A DNA stretch of 64,000 bases from Bacteroidota bacterium (GCA_020444275.1 JAHLLG010000002.1:1214717-1278716); one strand, 5' to 3'. Shown: positions 17,777 to 27,763, counted from the first letter of the stretch. Notes: generated by a model from the letters alone, not told the origin. Numbers and translations: made by a program.

Positions 17777-19810
17777 CTAATTATCCTTATAAATAAGAGG
17801 TAATAGAAATTTTACCTTTGTTCCTACTGGTGTATTCTTATCACTTTTAACATCAATAATCTCAAAGAAGGTTTTATTTTTATTCTTACGGTTTAATCGT
17901 TCAAGTCGTTTTTTAGTTACATCAATAGCAAAGGATTTATGCGAAGTTTTTTTCTCTGTAGATGCTTTTTCTCTGCCTATCCCGTTATCTTCAACCTCAA
18001 CCAAAAGGTTATCCTTAATCAATTGATATTTAACGATTAACTTATTACCGCTCTTACGATCTTTAAATGCATGCTCCAGTGCATTCTCAATGAACGGTTG
18101 TGTCAGCATTGGAGGAATAAGGGTTTCTTCTTTTTCAATATTTTCATCCAAATCCAGGTTGTATTCAAATCCATTCTCAAATCTAAGTTTCTGAAATTCG
18201 AGGTAATACTTCATAGCATCAATCTCCTGCTCAATGGTTATAAATTCTTCCCTGGAATTTTCAATAACTAATCTCATAAGTTTTGCAAAATCAGATAAAT
18301 ATGCTCCAGCTTCAACCGGTTTATTTGAAGTTACATAATATTGAATAGCAGATAAAGCATTAAATATAAAATGAGGATTCATTTGCGATCTGAAAAGTTT
18401 ATTTTCAAGTTCCAGCGCTTTTTGTCGACTTCTGATTTTACTTTGTCGAATAAATAAGGCACCGAACAGAACAACAACAAGTAAAACAAACAAAATACCC
18501 AATGCAAAATACCTGTTTTTCAAAATGACTAATTTTTGCTTGCTATTCTCTTCTGATAATTGCAATAATTCTTTCTCTTTCTTTTCGGTTTCATATTTTG
18601 TTTCTAACTCTGTGATCTGATGGTGTTTTTCTTTATTAAAAATAGAATCCTTCACTCGAGTATATTTGTGATAATATGCAAGGGAGTTTTTATATGCTCC
18701 TAGTGCTTCATAAATTTTTGATTTCTCTAAATAGATATCATAATAATCGGAAACCCAGTTAGATTTTTCTGATAAATATTGGCTTTTATTTAAATGGAAT
18801 AAAGCTTTATTATACTCGTTTTGCTTTCTATATAATCCACCTAGAATTCTATGATCTTTAGCTTGTTTTTCAACACTTCCCTGGCTGCTGTCAATCTCCA
18901 ACGAACGTTGAATGAAATCTATTGCCTTCTCATAATATCCTTTTTTTTCATACGCTAATCCCAGGTTGCTATATGCTAAAGATATGAAAGGTATATACCC
19001 ATTTTCTTTTGCCAGCAAAAGTGCCTCTCGGGAATATTTTATGCTTTGATTCAAACTATCCATATTTTTATAAATATTTGCCATATTTATAAGTAAACCT
19101 GCTTGTTCATGGTAATTTTCTAATTGACAATAGTTTGCAAGTGCTTTGTGATTATAATCAATAGCTTTTTTATAATTGCCCATTTCATTATAAATTATGG
19201 CAATATTACCAAATATGCCTGCTGCACGATTTTTTAATCCTTTCTGATCAAACAATTCTGCTGCTTCCAAAAGGTTTTTCATTGCAGCGTTATAATTTCC
19301 TTTATAATAGTTAACAACCCCAATATTATTTAGCACATCAGCTATCTTCGCAGTATCTTGGATTGTTCTTCTAAACTTGAGCACTTTATTATAGCATTGT
19401 AACCCTTCCTCCAGTTGTCCTGACATAATGAGTGAATTTCCTTTGTTGTTGATTAAACTATATAGTAAGACTTCATCCTTATCCCCAATGATATCCATAC
19501 CTTTCTCGTAATATAAAATAGCTTCTTTAGAATCACCTTGAAGATAGCTTATGCTTCCCAACTCAAGATATGATTTTGCTAATGCAATTTGATTCTCTAA
19601 TCGGGAAGCTAATTGTTTTGCTTTTTCAGCAAATAATTTCGCTGTATCCAGAGAACCCGTTCTGTTCAGCTCAGATAATTCCAAATAAATATTTAATTTC
19701 TCGCTATCTGAAGAGTCTTCAACTTTATTCTTTAAACTATCTATTTTTGCGATCTGAGCAAACGAATAATGACAAAAAAACACGAAGAAATAAATGATAA
19801 TTTTTCTCAT
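17777..19810 (-). CDS. TPR sensor histidine kinase of the LytS/YehU type
   Basis: 677 residues: signal peptide (IIIYFFVFFCHYSFAQ), periplasmic TPR array (about 35-390; for example NNIGVVNYYKGNYNAAMKNL), coiled coil, one transmembrane helix (about 428-448), then a His_kinase domain with NPHFIFNALSAIQYY (His480) and an HATPase with DNGIGREKA. It forms a two-component pair with the LytTR regulator immediately downstream. TPRs in the sensor region suggest that a protein or peptide, possibly an envelope component, is sensed. Confidence 0.95.
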   Translation of the reverse strand: MRKIIIYFFVFFCHYSFAQIAKIDSLKNKVEDSSDSEKLNIYLELSELNRTGSLDTAKLFAEKAKQLASRLENQIALAKSYLELGSISYLQGDSKEAILYYEKGMDIIGDKDEVLLYSLINNKGNSLIMSGQLEEGLQCYNKVLKFRRTIQDTAKIADVLNNIGVVNYYKGNYNAAMKNLLEAAELFDQKGLKNRAAGIFGNIAIIYNEMGNYKKAIDYNHKALANYCQLENYHEQAGLLINMANIYKNMDSLNQSIKYSREALLLAKENGYIPFISLAYSNLGLAYEKKGYYEKAIDFIQRSLEIDSSQGSVEKQAKDHRILGGLYRKQNEYNKALFHLNKSQYLSEKSNWVSDYYDIYLEKSKIYEALGAYKNSLAYYHKYTRVKDSIFNKEKHHQITELETKYETEKKEKELLQLSEENSKQKLVILKNRYFALGILFVLLVVVLFGALFIRQSKIRSRQKALELENKLFRSQMNPHFIFNALSAIQYYVTSNKPVEAGAYLSDFAKLMRLVIENSREEFITIEQEIDAMKYYLEFQKLRFENGFEYNLDLDENIEKEETLIPPMLTQPFIENALEHAFKDRKSGNKLIVKYQLIKDNLLVEVEDNGIGREKASTEKKTSHKSFAIDVTKKRLERLNRKNKNKTFFEIIDVKSDKNTPVGTKVKFLLPLIYKDN

Positions 19811-20056
19811 AATTTATAACTTATATGCAGTACTGAAATATTTCCCTATTTTTTGCAATTGGATTACATAAATATATGAAAATCAAATGGAAAATAGTAA
19901 TTATTTTCTAAGATATTATCTGTATATAAAGGAAAGAAAGTTATAAACGTGAATAATATTATAACTATAGAAACTCAGACAACAATTCTGAAATCAAATT
20001 AATACTAATAATTTATTAATCATTTTGTTAGCAGAAGTAAGATCAAATTCTTCATG

Positions 20057-20725
20057 TTAAGAATATTGTGTAGCTAATCTATTAATATCCGGATTCTCCA
20101 GAATTTTTAAATCCTGTGAATATAACACGGAATGAATCATGGCCTTACCCACTTTAGAACTTGTTGTAACCGATTTACTTTTCTTTAAAAGTGGAAAGAA
20201 AGGCCGTGAAATGATATAAAAGAAATTGTATAATTTAGTACGTGATTTAACGCCTTTTTCGGGTAATATGAATCCTGGTCTGAAGGCATAAGCATCTTTA
20301 AATCCTTGTTTAAAAATCATATTTTCTGTTTTGCCCTTTACCCTGGCCCACATGATTCTTCCTTTTTCAGATGAATCGGTTCCTGTTCCTGAAACATAAT
20401 TGAATACCATATTGGGATTTAAGGCATGTAAGGTTTTAGCAAAATTCTCTGTCATGGAATAGGTAATTTTAGAGTATTTTTCCTCGCTTAACCCTACTGC
20501 TGAAATTCCCATACAGAAAAAACACGCATCATATCCTTTTAAATCATCCTTAATGGTTTCGATATTCAAAAAATCTTTATGTATGATCTCTTTCAGTTTT
20601 GGATGATTCATATGAATTGAATGCCTGTTAACAACCAAAACCGACTCAACAGCATTGCTTTCCAAACATTCCAGCAAAACTGCTTTTCCAACCATCCCTG
20701 TTGATCCTGTGATAATTACTTTCAT
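20057..20725 (-). CDS. NAD(P)-binding Rossmann oxidoreductase (atypical SDR)
   Basis: 222 residues starting with the dinucleotide motif IITGSTGMVGKAVLLECL. FFCMGISAVGLSEEKYSKI and FNYVSGTGTDSSEKGRIMWARVKGKTE carry the YxxxK-like region in altered form, as in HTATIP2/NAD(P)H-binding atypical SDRs. Substrate cannot be deduced. It is separated from the upstream SDR gene by a MITE-like repeat at 20749-20878. Confidence 0.8.
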   Translation of the reverse strand: MKVIITGSTGMVGKAVLLECLESNAVESVLVVNRHSIHMNHPKLKEIIHKDFLNIETIKDDLKGYDACFFCMGISAVGLSEEKYSKITYSMTENFAKTLHALNPNMVFNYVSGTGTDSSEKGRIMWARVKGKTENMIFKQGFKDAYAFRPGFILPEKGVKSRTKLYNFFYIISRPFFPLLKKSKSVTTSSKVGKAMIHSVLYSQDLKILENPDINRLATQYS

Positions 20726-20748
20726 AATTTTACAATTTTAAATTCAAA

Positions 20749-20878
20749 GGGGCTGTCCAAAAAGTAGTCATTTCGAACGAAGTGAAGGAATCTATAAATT
20801 TCAATTATTTGATTACATGTAGATTACTTCTTCGTCCCTCATCGTAATGACTCTGACTTTTTCTTTTTGGACAGCCTC
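20749..20878. mobile_element. MITE-like palindromic repeat (130 bp)
   Basis: Terminal inverted repeats GGGGCTGTCCAAAAAG (20749-20764) and CTTTTTGGACAGCCTC (20863-20878) match at 15 of 16 positions. Inside, AGTCATTTCGAACGAAG and the reverse complement of CGTAATGACT form further inverted pairing. No coding sequence. No clear target-site duplication was seen, so transposition is not proven. Confidence 0.6.
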
Positions 20879-20891
20879 TAAGGTAATTAAA

Positions 20892-21707
20892 TTATGCCAT
20901 GGATTGAATAGCTTTTTCATAAACAGCATCGCCAAACCATTTTCTAATAAAGAGTGCTGGTTTTGCACCAAATCCCTTTACATACCTTCTTTTTGGCTTT
21001 CGTGCTGTTACTGCTTTTAAAATTACCTTCCCGATTGCCTCTGGTTTAGTTAACTGATTTGATGAATACATTTTTATTGTACCTTCAGCCGTTTTATTTG
21101 CTTGCTCTGCATATGCTCCATTTCCTGAAGTTTTCTTTAGGTTTTCGGCAGCAATGATACCCCAAGGTGTTTTAATTCCACCTGGTTCAACTACAACAAC
21201 ATCAATACCGAATGGTTTTACTTCGAGTCTCAAAGAATCGGACCAACCCTCCAAAGCATGTTTCGTTGCATGATACCACGCACCAAATGGAGTATAAACT
21301 TTTCCTCCCATGGATGAAATATTGACAATCTTGCCAAATTGGTGTTCTCTCATTTTAGGTAACACAAGTTGTGTTAAACGTGCCAATCCAAATATATTAA
21401 CATCGAATTGCCTTCGTGCTTCTTCCATTGGAACGTCTTCTACTGCGCCATATGAACCATAACCTGCATTATTGACTAATACATCAATTCTTCCCTCTTT
21501 TTCAAGGATCGTGTTGACACAATTTTCAACAGATACATCTTTTGTAATGTCTAATGCAATAGTTGAAATTCCTTTAGATTCCAAATCTTTCATTTTTTCA
21601 ACTCTTCTGGCTGCACCATACACCTTAAATCCGGCGTTTTGTAATAAAATTGCTGCTGATTCTCCAATACCTGAAGATGCTCCTGTAATTAATGCTACTT
21701 TTTTCAT
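20892..21707 (-). CDS. Short-chain dehydrogenase/reductase
   Basis: Classical SDR of 271 residues. Cofactor motif TGASSGIG at 9-16, NNAG at 79-82, catalytic Ser about 132, Tyr145 and Lys149 (YHATK), and PGGIKTPW after the active site. Members of this subgroup oxidise or reduce small alcohols and ketones; the substrate is unknown. Downstream of the TetR gene, with a copy of the same palindrome in front of it, so probably repressed by it. Confidence 0.93.
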   Translation of the reverse strand: MKKVALITGASSGIGESAAILLQNAGFKVYGAARRVEKMKDLESKGISTIALDITKDVSVENCVNTILEKEGRIDVLVNNAGYGSYGAVEDVPMEEARRQFDVNIFGLARLTQLVLPKMREHQFGKIVNISSMGGKVYTPFGAWYHATKHALEGWSDSLRLEVKPFGIDVVVVEPGGIKTPWGIIAAENLKKTSGNGAYAEQANKTAEGTIKMYSSNQLTKPEAIGKVILKAVTARKPKRRYVKGFGAKPALFIRKWFGDAVYEKAIQSMA

Positions 21708-21742
21708 TTCTTTTTATTGTTTTATTATTAATTCCTAATTAC

Positions 21743-21758
21743 GTGAGTACTTACTTAC
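21743..21758 (-). promoter_or_regulatory. TetR operator 2 (before the SDR gene)
   Basis: GTGAGTACTTACTTAC, an imperfect palindrome 35 bp upstream of the SDR ATG. It differs at 2 of 16 positions from the palindrome in front of the TetR gene. Confidence 0.7.
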
Positions 21759-21776
21759 TATAACAATCAAAAAATT

Positions 21777-22304
21777 TTATTGTTTATATTTATTACGAAA
21801 ATATTCTACCATTTCTTTTACATTAAATCCTTCTTGTAAATAATATCGGGTTGCCATGCCATCCATATTAATTAATAAGAGTCTTGCCTCTAAATCAGGC
21901 TTTTTATATCCCAGCTTTTTAAACGCATTGGTAAGAGCCAGCTCTAAAGGTTCCATTTTATGTTCTCCATAAATTTCCAACTCCCATTTAATTTTATATT
22001 GAAGCTTCCAAAAATTGGCCATTTCAGGATTATCCAGCAACTTGTCGGTTAGTCCAAAATATTTTTCAATAAGCTTTTTAGGATCAGATTCCATAACAAT
22101 ATCGGCAAACAGAACTTTCGCTTGCTCCTCTCCTTCTTGTATTATGGCCTGCAACAAACCATCTTTATTACCAAAATGACGAAATATCAGACCTTCCGAA
22201 ACTCCAGCTTTTTTAGCAATTTTATTGGTTGATGTTGATTTAAAACCTTCTTCAGCAAAAAGTTCCAAAGCTGCTCTTAATATTTTCTCCTTTTTATCTG
22301 TCAT
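21777..22304 (-). CDS. TetR/AcrR-family repressor
   Basis: 175 residues. N-terminal helix-turn-helix (about 5-50; ILRAALELFAEEGFKSTSTNKIAKKAGVS, then EGLIFRHFGNKDGLL) and a helical ligand-binding domain (55-175) of unknown ligand. The gene is 69 bp upstream of the SDR gene. Near-identical palindromes before both genes indicate autoregulation and control of the SDR. Confidence 0.93.
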   Translation of the reverse strand: MTDKKEKILRAALELFAEEGFKSTSTNKIAKKAGVSEGLIFRHFGNKDGLLQAIIQEGEEQAKVLFADIVMESDPKKLIEKYFGLTDKLLDNPEMANFWKLQYKIKWELEIYGEHKMEPLELALTNAFKKLGYKKPDLEARLLLINMDGMATRYYLQEGFNVKEMVEYFRNKYKQ

Positions 22305-22314
22305 ACTTTTTTTA

Positions 22315-22330
22315 GTGAGTAATCACTTAC
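22315..22330 (-). promoter_or_regulatory. TetR operator 1 (autoregulatory)
   Basis: GTGAGTAATCACTTAC, a palindrome with arms GTnAGTnAT, 11 bp upstream of the TetR start. Confidence 0.72.
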
Positions 22331-22531
22331 AAAAATACACTAATCTTTTTAAACTCCAAATATTTTTTTACAATTTATTGCACACGCAAATTATATTCTG
22401 ATTTTGAAACGGTTATGCCGTGATATAATTTCAACTATACTAATTATGCTATCCAAACCCTTTTCAATCTGTTAAAAAATTTATAATTTGTGTCGTTGTA
22501 ATAACGTACTAACCTAAAAATATTTATCTGT

Positions 22532-22909
22532 ATGAAAACATTCAAATCAATCCTGGTAATTAGTTTATTATTCATTTCAAGCACCGTGTTAAGTCAAAAA
22601 CTACCTGACAATTATGATGCTATTTTTACTGAACTAATTGAGAATATGGAATTAATTCGAAGTGGTAATTCGCTGAAAAAAGGTAAGCATACGTTAACCG
22701 TTTTCAGTGAAGAAAAGATTGTGTTGCGCACAAAGTATAATAAACAGATTAAAAACTTAACCTTTGTAAAGGAAGCCAATGAAGAAAACAAAATGGTTTG
22801 GGTAGCAGCCAATCAGTTAACTACTGATATGGTAGAACGTCATGAAGAAGATTTAACTGAAATGTTTATGGAAATGCTGGAATTATCGCGTAAAGAAGCT
22901 GCCGAGTAA
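22532..22909 (+). CDS. Small secreted protein, unknown function
   Basis: 125 residues with a Sec signal peptide (SILVISLLFISSTVLSQ). The mature part is about 100 residues with alternating strands and helices (KKGKHTLTVFSEEKIVLR and WVAANQLTTDMVERHEEDL). No lipobox. A TATAATTTG at 22482-22490 may be its -7 box. Single gene with a bidirectional terminator downstream. Not recognised. Confidence 0.75.
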   Translation: MKTFKSILVISLLFISSTVLSQKLPDNYDAIFTELIENMELIRSGNSLKKGKHTLTVFSEEKIVLRTKYNKQIKNLTFVKEANEENKMVWVAANQLTTDMVERHEEDLTEMFMEMLELSRKEAAE

Positions 22910-22931
22910 AAAACATTTTAAATATAACAAT

Positions 22932-22959
22932 AAGAAATCTCCACGAAGGAGATTTCTTT
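22932..22959. terminator. Bidirectional terminator between convergent genes
   Basis: GAAATCTCC and GGAGATTTC form a 9-bp stem (22934-22956) with a short loop. A T-rich run follows on the plus strand and an A-rich region precedes. It separates the 22909 and 22972 gene ends. Confidence 0.75.
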
Positions 22960-22971
22960 TGTTTTAACACT

Positions 22972-23289
22972 TTACTCCTTATCGCTTTGTTCTTGTTCTT
23001 TAACATTTATCTTAACCGAATAATAAGATACAATACCTATTGTTCCATACGTAATAAAAGTATCAAAAACATTACGCTTCACTACTTTTTCATAATTCTG
23101 CATGTCTAAATCTTTATCCAACTTTTGTAAAGGAACCTGATCCCAAAATAAGTATATCTCTTTTCCTTTATCATACACAACCTCTTTGCCAATTTGGTTT
23201 TCATAATTACCGTATTGTTGCTTCTTCACAACACACGATGTGGTTGCCAAAAGAATTAAAAGCAGAACTACTAAACTTCTATTTTTCAT
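22972..23289 (-). CDS. Small lipoprotein, unknown function
   Basis: 105 residues. Lipobox ATTSC with Cys at about residue 19 (LVVLLLILLATTSC), a short polar body and a hydrophobic stretch near the C-terminus (FITYGTIGIVSYYSV, about 75-90) that may be a membrane helix. No family recognised. Confidence 0.7.
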   Translation of the reverse strand: MKNRSLVVLLLILLATTSCVVKKQQYGNYENQIGKEVVYDKGKEIYLFWDQVPLQKLDKDLDMQNYEKVVKRNVFDTFITYGTIGIVSYYSVKINVKEQEQSDKE

Positions 23290-23463
23290 ATCACTTAGAT
23301 TTATTCAAAAATACAGTCTACACTGCAAATGAACAAATATTTCTTGCGAACAAATTTATTCCTAATACATAAATAATTGAGTCTTGTTTGATTTTAGTTG
23401 CAACATTAGAAATATTAGTATAATTACAACTATTCTTACTTAATGAACAGTTTTATAAATCAG

Positions 23464-24096
23464 TTAAAAAAAACGACCTAATTCCTTAAAGTGATCAATA
23501 GTAAAATCCGGATTAAAATCTTTTGTATCAATATGAACATGGTAATCCTGGTTTCTTTTTGGCGAAAACCAAATAGTTGACACCCCTGCATTTTTGCCTG
23601 CCATCATATCTACATCCGAATCGCCCACCATGGCGGTTAACTTTTTATCACCTTGAATAAAATCCATGGCTTTATCAATTGCCTCACGATGTGGTTTTAG
23701 CTTCTCCACATCATTTCTATCCACAATGCAATCAAAATAGTCGGCTAACTGTAACTTTTCTAAAACAGGTTGCACTTTATCTCTTTCGGTTGTAGTTACT
23801 ATAGCACATCTTATATTCTTTTCTTGAAGCTGCATCAGTATTTCTAGCACACCTTCGTTAAAATCAACAGTATTCAAATTGTTATTTACATATTTGTACA
23901 CTTCTCTTGTAAAGATATCCATATCGGGAACCCCTAACTCCGGGAAAATATTCCACCCTTGAAAACCTTTCTTAATGGTACTATCGGGAACACTAATATT
24001 GAAGTATTCAAGCGCTTCTTTCATGCCTCCAAACCAAACTGGAAGAGTATTTGCCAGACAACCATCCCAATCAAAAAGGAAATATTTAAATTTCAT
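23464..24096 (-). CDS. HAD-superfamily phosphatase (phosphoglycolate phosphatase-like)
   Basis: 210 residues. Motif I FLFDWDGCLANT (Asp9, Asp11), motif II CAIVTTTERD, Lys in KLKPHREAI, and motif IV MVGDSDVDMMAGKNAGV. The helical cap between motifs I and II is of the PGP/beta-PGM type. Substrate not determinable. Confidence 0.9.
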   Translation of the reverse strand: MKFKYFLFDWDGCLANTLPVWFGGMKEALEYFNISVPDSTIKKGFQGWNIFPELGVPDMDIFTREVYKYVNNNLNTVDFNEGVLEILMQLQEKNIRCAIVTTTERDKVQPVLEKLQLADYFDCIVDRNDVEKLKPHREAIDKAMDFIQGDKKLTAMVGDSDVDMMAGKNAGVSTIWFSPKRNQDYHVHIDTKDFNPDFTIDHFKELGRFF

Positions 24097-24247
24097 TATT
24101 GTGTACTTTCTAATTACAAGTTATGTTATTTTCTGCATTTTTTAATCTTTCATACAAAAATAACCATAATGAATTACGCCAACTATTTTTTGATACTTTT
24201 TCGGATTTTGTTAAGCGGTAGATTTCTTGTATACTTCTTTTTTTTCA

Positions 24248-25057
24248 TTAACCCAACGCAACATCCAATACCATCATCGTAGCAAAACCTAACATTGCTC
24301 CGATCGTTGATAAATCAGTCTCATGACCATCTTGAGATTCCGGGATCAACTCTTCAACCACAACAAAAATCATAGCTCCTGCTGCAAATGATAATGCATA
24401 AGGTAGAAGTGGTCTTATAGTTAATACAAGATAAGCCCCTAATACACCAGCAATTGGTTCTACAACACCTGATAATTGTCCATAGTTAAATGCACGAAAT
24501 CTTGACAGACCTTCTCTTCGCAAAGGAATGGAAACAGCGGCCCCTTCGGGAAAGTTTTGCAATCCAATTCCAAGAGCTAATGCTATTGCACCCGATAAAA
24601 TGCCAATATCCGGATTATTGGCTAATGCTCCAAAAGCAACACCTACAGCTAATCCTTCAGGAATATTATGCAAAGTAATTGCTAGTACGAGAAGAATACT
24701 TCTTTGCCAAGAAGTTTTAATCCCTTCGGCCTTATCAACGGATAATCCAATATGCAGGTGAGGTAAAATCTGATCAATTATAAATAGAAAGGCACCACCC
24801 GATATAAATCCAACTAAGGCAGGAATCCAAGCTACCGAACCATTTTTCTCCGACATTTCTATGGCTGGTTTTAGTAAAGACCAGAAACTAGCCGCAATCA
24901 TAACACCGGCTGCAAAACCAAGCATGGAATTAAGTATTTTCTTGTTAATTGCTTTAAAAAAGAATACCATAGAGGAGCCTGCTGCTGTAACAAACCAGGT
25001 AAATAATGTTGCTATCAGAGCCAGTAAAACAGGATTATAATTCAGTAGTTGATTCAT
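24248..25057 (-). CDS. ZIP-family divalent metal transporter
   Basis: 269 residues, about eight membrane helices. The paired metal-site motifs HNIPEG (130-135) and QNFPEG (167-172) are characteristic of bacterial ZupT/ZIP importers, moving Zn2+ or related ions into the cytoplasm. The His-bearing loop LPHLHIGLS lies between helices 3 and 4. No metal-dependent regulator site was seen upstream. Confidence 0.9.
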   Translation of the reverse strand: MNQLLNYNPVLLALIATLFTWFVTAAGSSMVFFFKAINKKILNSMLGFAAGVMIAASFWSLLKPAIEMSEKNGSVAWIPALVGFISGGAFLFIIDQILPHLHIGLSVDKAEGIKTSWQRSILLVLAITLHNIPEGLAVGVAFGALANNPDIGILSGAIALALGIGLQNFPEGAAVSIPLRREGLSRFRAFNYGQLSGVVEPIAGVLGAYLVLTIRPLLPYALSFAAGAMIFVVVEELIPESQDGHETDLSTIGAMLGFATMMVLDVALG

Positions 25058-25223
25058 ACCATTTATTTTATCAATTGTCTTGTACTAATTTACGATAATT
25101 GTATTATAAAAGTATATAATTCCTTGTGCTTTTAGCAGTTCAATAGTAAGTAACACTTCGCACTTATCTTTGTTTAAAACAAATCATGCTTATTATTCAG
25201 TACTCCTATCACTATGTATAGTT

Positions 25224-25442
25224 TTAGTTTTCATAAATTTTCTGGCTACCTGCTAAAATACCCGCATGCTTTACTTCTGAATCAACATAGTTAATTAGCC
25301 CAAATGATTTAAGAACCCATCTTACATCAACTGTGATAATAATAGCACCCAGAATACTTACAACTCCGTTTATAAATAATAAAATTCGTATTATATTTTG
25401 TCGTCCTGTTCTCTTAAAAACTGATGCTAAAACCCATAACAC
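25224..25442 (-). CDS. Possible small membrane protein or gene remnant
   Basis: 72 residues from a GTG start, 23 bp downstream of the CPBP gene on the same strand. One or two hydrophobic segments (IRILLFINGVVSILGAIIITV, about 19-39). No ATG and no recognised family. It could be a genuine small gene or the tail of a decayed membrane protein. Confidence 0.4.
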   Translation of the reverse strand: MLWVLASVFKRTGRQNIIRILLFINGVVSILGAIIITVDVRWVLKSFGLINYVDSEVKHAGILAGSQKIYEN

Positions 25443-25465
25443 ACCTTTTTTACGTAATTTAACAG

Positions 25466-26308
25466 TTATATTTTCTTAAAAAACAAGTCTTTATCTTTAA
25501 TTAAAAGATAAACAGAAACTATGAGCAACAAACCGGTTTGAATAACTTTACTCATAGGATGAGTAGCGAAAATTTCATTAAAGAATACAGCTGTAATATG
25601 AAATATAATGGTTAACAAAATATTTCGATTGGTTTTGTAATAAATCCAGTTCATGATAAGCACAAATGGAATCATGCTAACAATAAAATTCAAGGAATAA
25701 ATCCAACCCGATTCAACCAGGTTGCTATGGTAATACCCCTTTATTGTTGATAAGGGAAAGTGCCAAAATGCCCAGAAAAAAGCAAATATCAATGAAGATT
25801 TAAACAAGTTGAATCGAGTAATCAAACTATCTGTTCCATACGAGTGCCACGCCAGTTCCTCAAAAACAGGAGCTGCCAGTAATAAAAACCAAACCGGAAA
25901 GAGTGATGAAGTAAACGTGAATGACCCTCTAAAAGCAAACTGCTGAGCAGAATAGCCAAAAAGTAACGAAATTGCCTGCGCTAAAAGAATACTCACTAAC
26001 ATTAAAAAGAAAGTGATTAAAATGTATTCACCCTTAATTTGTCGGAAATTAAAAAAACGACTAAAAAAATCCTTTCTCAGATCTTTAGATGGTAACATGA
26101 AAAAAAGTGCAATTATTGCGGGTGCAACAAGCCCCAGTATGCTGCTGATACCAACTGCCCATTCATAAAATGCAGTAAAAGGTTCTTTGTGACTAAAATA
26201 ACCACTAACGAACCATAAACTCCATGGAATTGCAGTACATAAAAGATAAAAGCTAAACGGACTTTTATACTTTCTAATGATTTTCTTTTGCTCTATAGTA
26301 TTCATCAT
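25466..26308 (-). CDS. CPBP-family intramembrane metalloprotease
   Basis: About 280 residues, eight membrane helices. The Abi/CPBP motifs are present: EELAWHSYG (EExxW variant, with His in place of the usual Arg) and FWAFWHFPL (FxxxH). A further polar motif expected in the last helices is not clearly visible. The family includes prenyl-protein endopeptidases and bacteriocin-immunity proteins; the substrate is unknown. ATG at 26308 or 26305 is preferred over the upstream TTG. Confidence 0.82.
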   Translation of the reverse strand: MMNTIEQKKIIRKYKSPFSFYLLCTAIPWSLWFVSGYFSHKEPFTAFYEWAVGISSILGLVAPAIIALFFMLPSKDLRKDFFSRFFNFRQIKGEYILITFFLMLVSILLAQAISLLFGYSAQQFAFRGSFTFTSSLFPVWFLLLAAPVFEELAWHSYGTDSLITRFNLFKSSLIFAFFWAFWHFPLSTIKGYYHSNLVESGWIYSLNFIVSMIPFVLIMNWIYYKTNRNILLTIIFHITAVFFNEIFATHPMSKVIQTGLLLIVSVYLLIKDKDLFFKKI

Positions 26309-26474
26309 ATTTAATTTTAAATGAAACAATCTTTTTTAAGCAAAGAAAAACCATTGTTTAAAGTTAATCGTTCAAACGTGAAGGATTGAACCTATAACAG
26401 GTCTAAACCTATAATATTGCACGTTGTAACAGTTGATTACCTGACACATAAACGCAAAATGACAATCAAAAAAA

Positions 26475-27605
26475 TCAGGATAAAATTTTAGCTATATACT
26501 GAGAAGGAGAAACGCCTTTTTGTTTTTTAAAAATATAATTAAAAGATGATTTCGAATTAAAACCCGAGTCCAGGGCCAATGCAAGTAAACTGAAGGTTCT
26601 GTTTGTTTTAGCTCTCTGTAAAAACTCTTCGATTCGATATTTATTTACAAAATCGTGGAAATTTACACCAGCCTGCTGATTTATAATTTGTGAAAGCTGA
26701 TTCGTTGTAATTTCGAGTTTTGCAGCTAACTCTGCCAAATTAAGTTTTGGATTTAGAAAAGGCTTTTCCTGATCCATGAATTGAAGTAACTTTTCATACA
26801 ATTGAATTGCAACTTCCTCTTTCATTCCGGAGTGCTTATATTTCTCAGTTGATGATTTTTTTTCGCTTTCATCATTCGTTATAGCGGGATTACTGATAAA
26901 AATATTTTCCTGTTTAATTCCAAAATATCCTATGTAAAAAATTAAAGCAATCATAATTGTATAAAACAAATATTCAGGGTTGAATGGAAAAGAAACATTC
27001 ATTGCATCGCGCACTATAAATACGAAAACAGCAAATAAAAATACCAGGCCCATACTTATAATACAATATCGCAACCATTTAAGACTTATGCCTTCGTGAT
27101 ATGAAAATTGATTTTCAATTTTATGCTTATGCTGAATTGTAAGTCGAAAGGCAAAAATAGAATAGCTTAATCCGGAAACAAAAATAGCAATAAGCAAAAG
27201 AAGCGAAAACGTTTCAAAATCTTTTAGTTCGCCGCTATCTACCATAAGTTTTTCTTTTGCAGTATAAAAGAAAAAAAACGATGTCATATACAAATACACA
27301 CCAACTCCCGGAATAAAATGCACTAAGCTTACAGGCTTTAGCTTCTTCGCACCTTTAAGCGTATACAGGCAATATAAATAAAGCAGTGGGCCATGAAACA
27401 GAGGTATAGGTGCCGTTATTCCAATTAAATGCGGATATCTTTCCCAGTAACCTGCCTGGTTGTAATAAAATCCAAGCAAATGAATGCCAATAAAAGTAAT
27501 CCAAACAGCCAGTATTTTATCGGGTAGTGTCTTTTTCCTTTTTGTCAAGAGCAGAAGAACAATAAAGAATGACATAAAAATCCCGCTTATAAAAATAATG
27601 TCCAT
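26475..27605 (-). CDS. Membrane-bound AraC-family regulator
   Basis: 376 residues. Seven predicted membrane helices (1-235) with an N-terminal LLLTKRKKTLPDKILAVW segment, then a cytoplasmic linker and a C-terminal HTH_18 domain (about 275-376; LNLAELAAKLEITTNQLSQIIN and KGVSPSQYI). This layout, common in Bacteroidota, suggests direct sensing at the membrane. Targets unknown; the CPBP gene lies about 170 bp downstream. Confidence 0.88.
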   Translation of the reverse strand: MDIIFISGIFMSFFIVLLLLTKRKKTLPDKILAVWITFIGIHLLGFYYNQAGYWERYPHLIGITAPIPLFHGPLLYLYCLYTLKGAKKLKPVSLVHFIPGVGVYLYMTSFFFFYTAKEKLMVDSGELKDFETFSLLLLIAIFVSGLSYSIFAFRLTIQHKHKIENQFSYHEGISLKWLRYCIISMGLVFLFAVFVFIVRDAMNVSFPFNPEYLFYTIMIALIFYIGYFGIKQENIFISNPAITNDESEKKSSTEKYKHSGMKEEVAIQLYEKLLQFMDQEKPFLNPKLNLAELAAKLEITTNQLSQIINQQAGVNFHDFVNKYRIEEFLQRAKTNRTFSLLALALDSGFNSKSSFNYIFKKQKGVSPSQYIAKILS

Positions 27606-27763
27606 ATATACCTTGTTTTAATTAACACTTTGTATGTAATTTTAATGTATAATAATACACCATTTTTGCACTGATTAATAGTTACGCAACCACGCTTAAT
27701 GTATTCGTTGTTAAAAAAACTTTTGCTGAAACACCGTTTCAATACTTATCGCGTGCATATAAC

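Noticed and set aside
20749..20878. Complete insertion sequence
   Set aside because: Inverted ends only, 130 bp, no transposase frame; called MITE-like instead.
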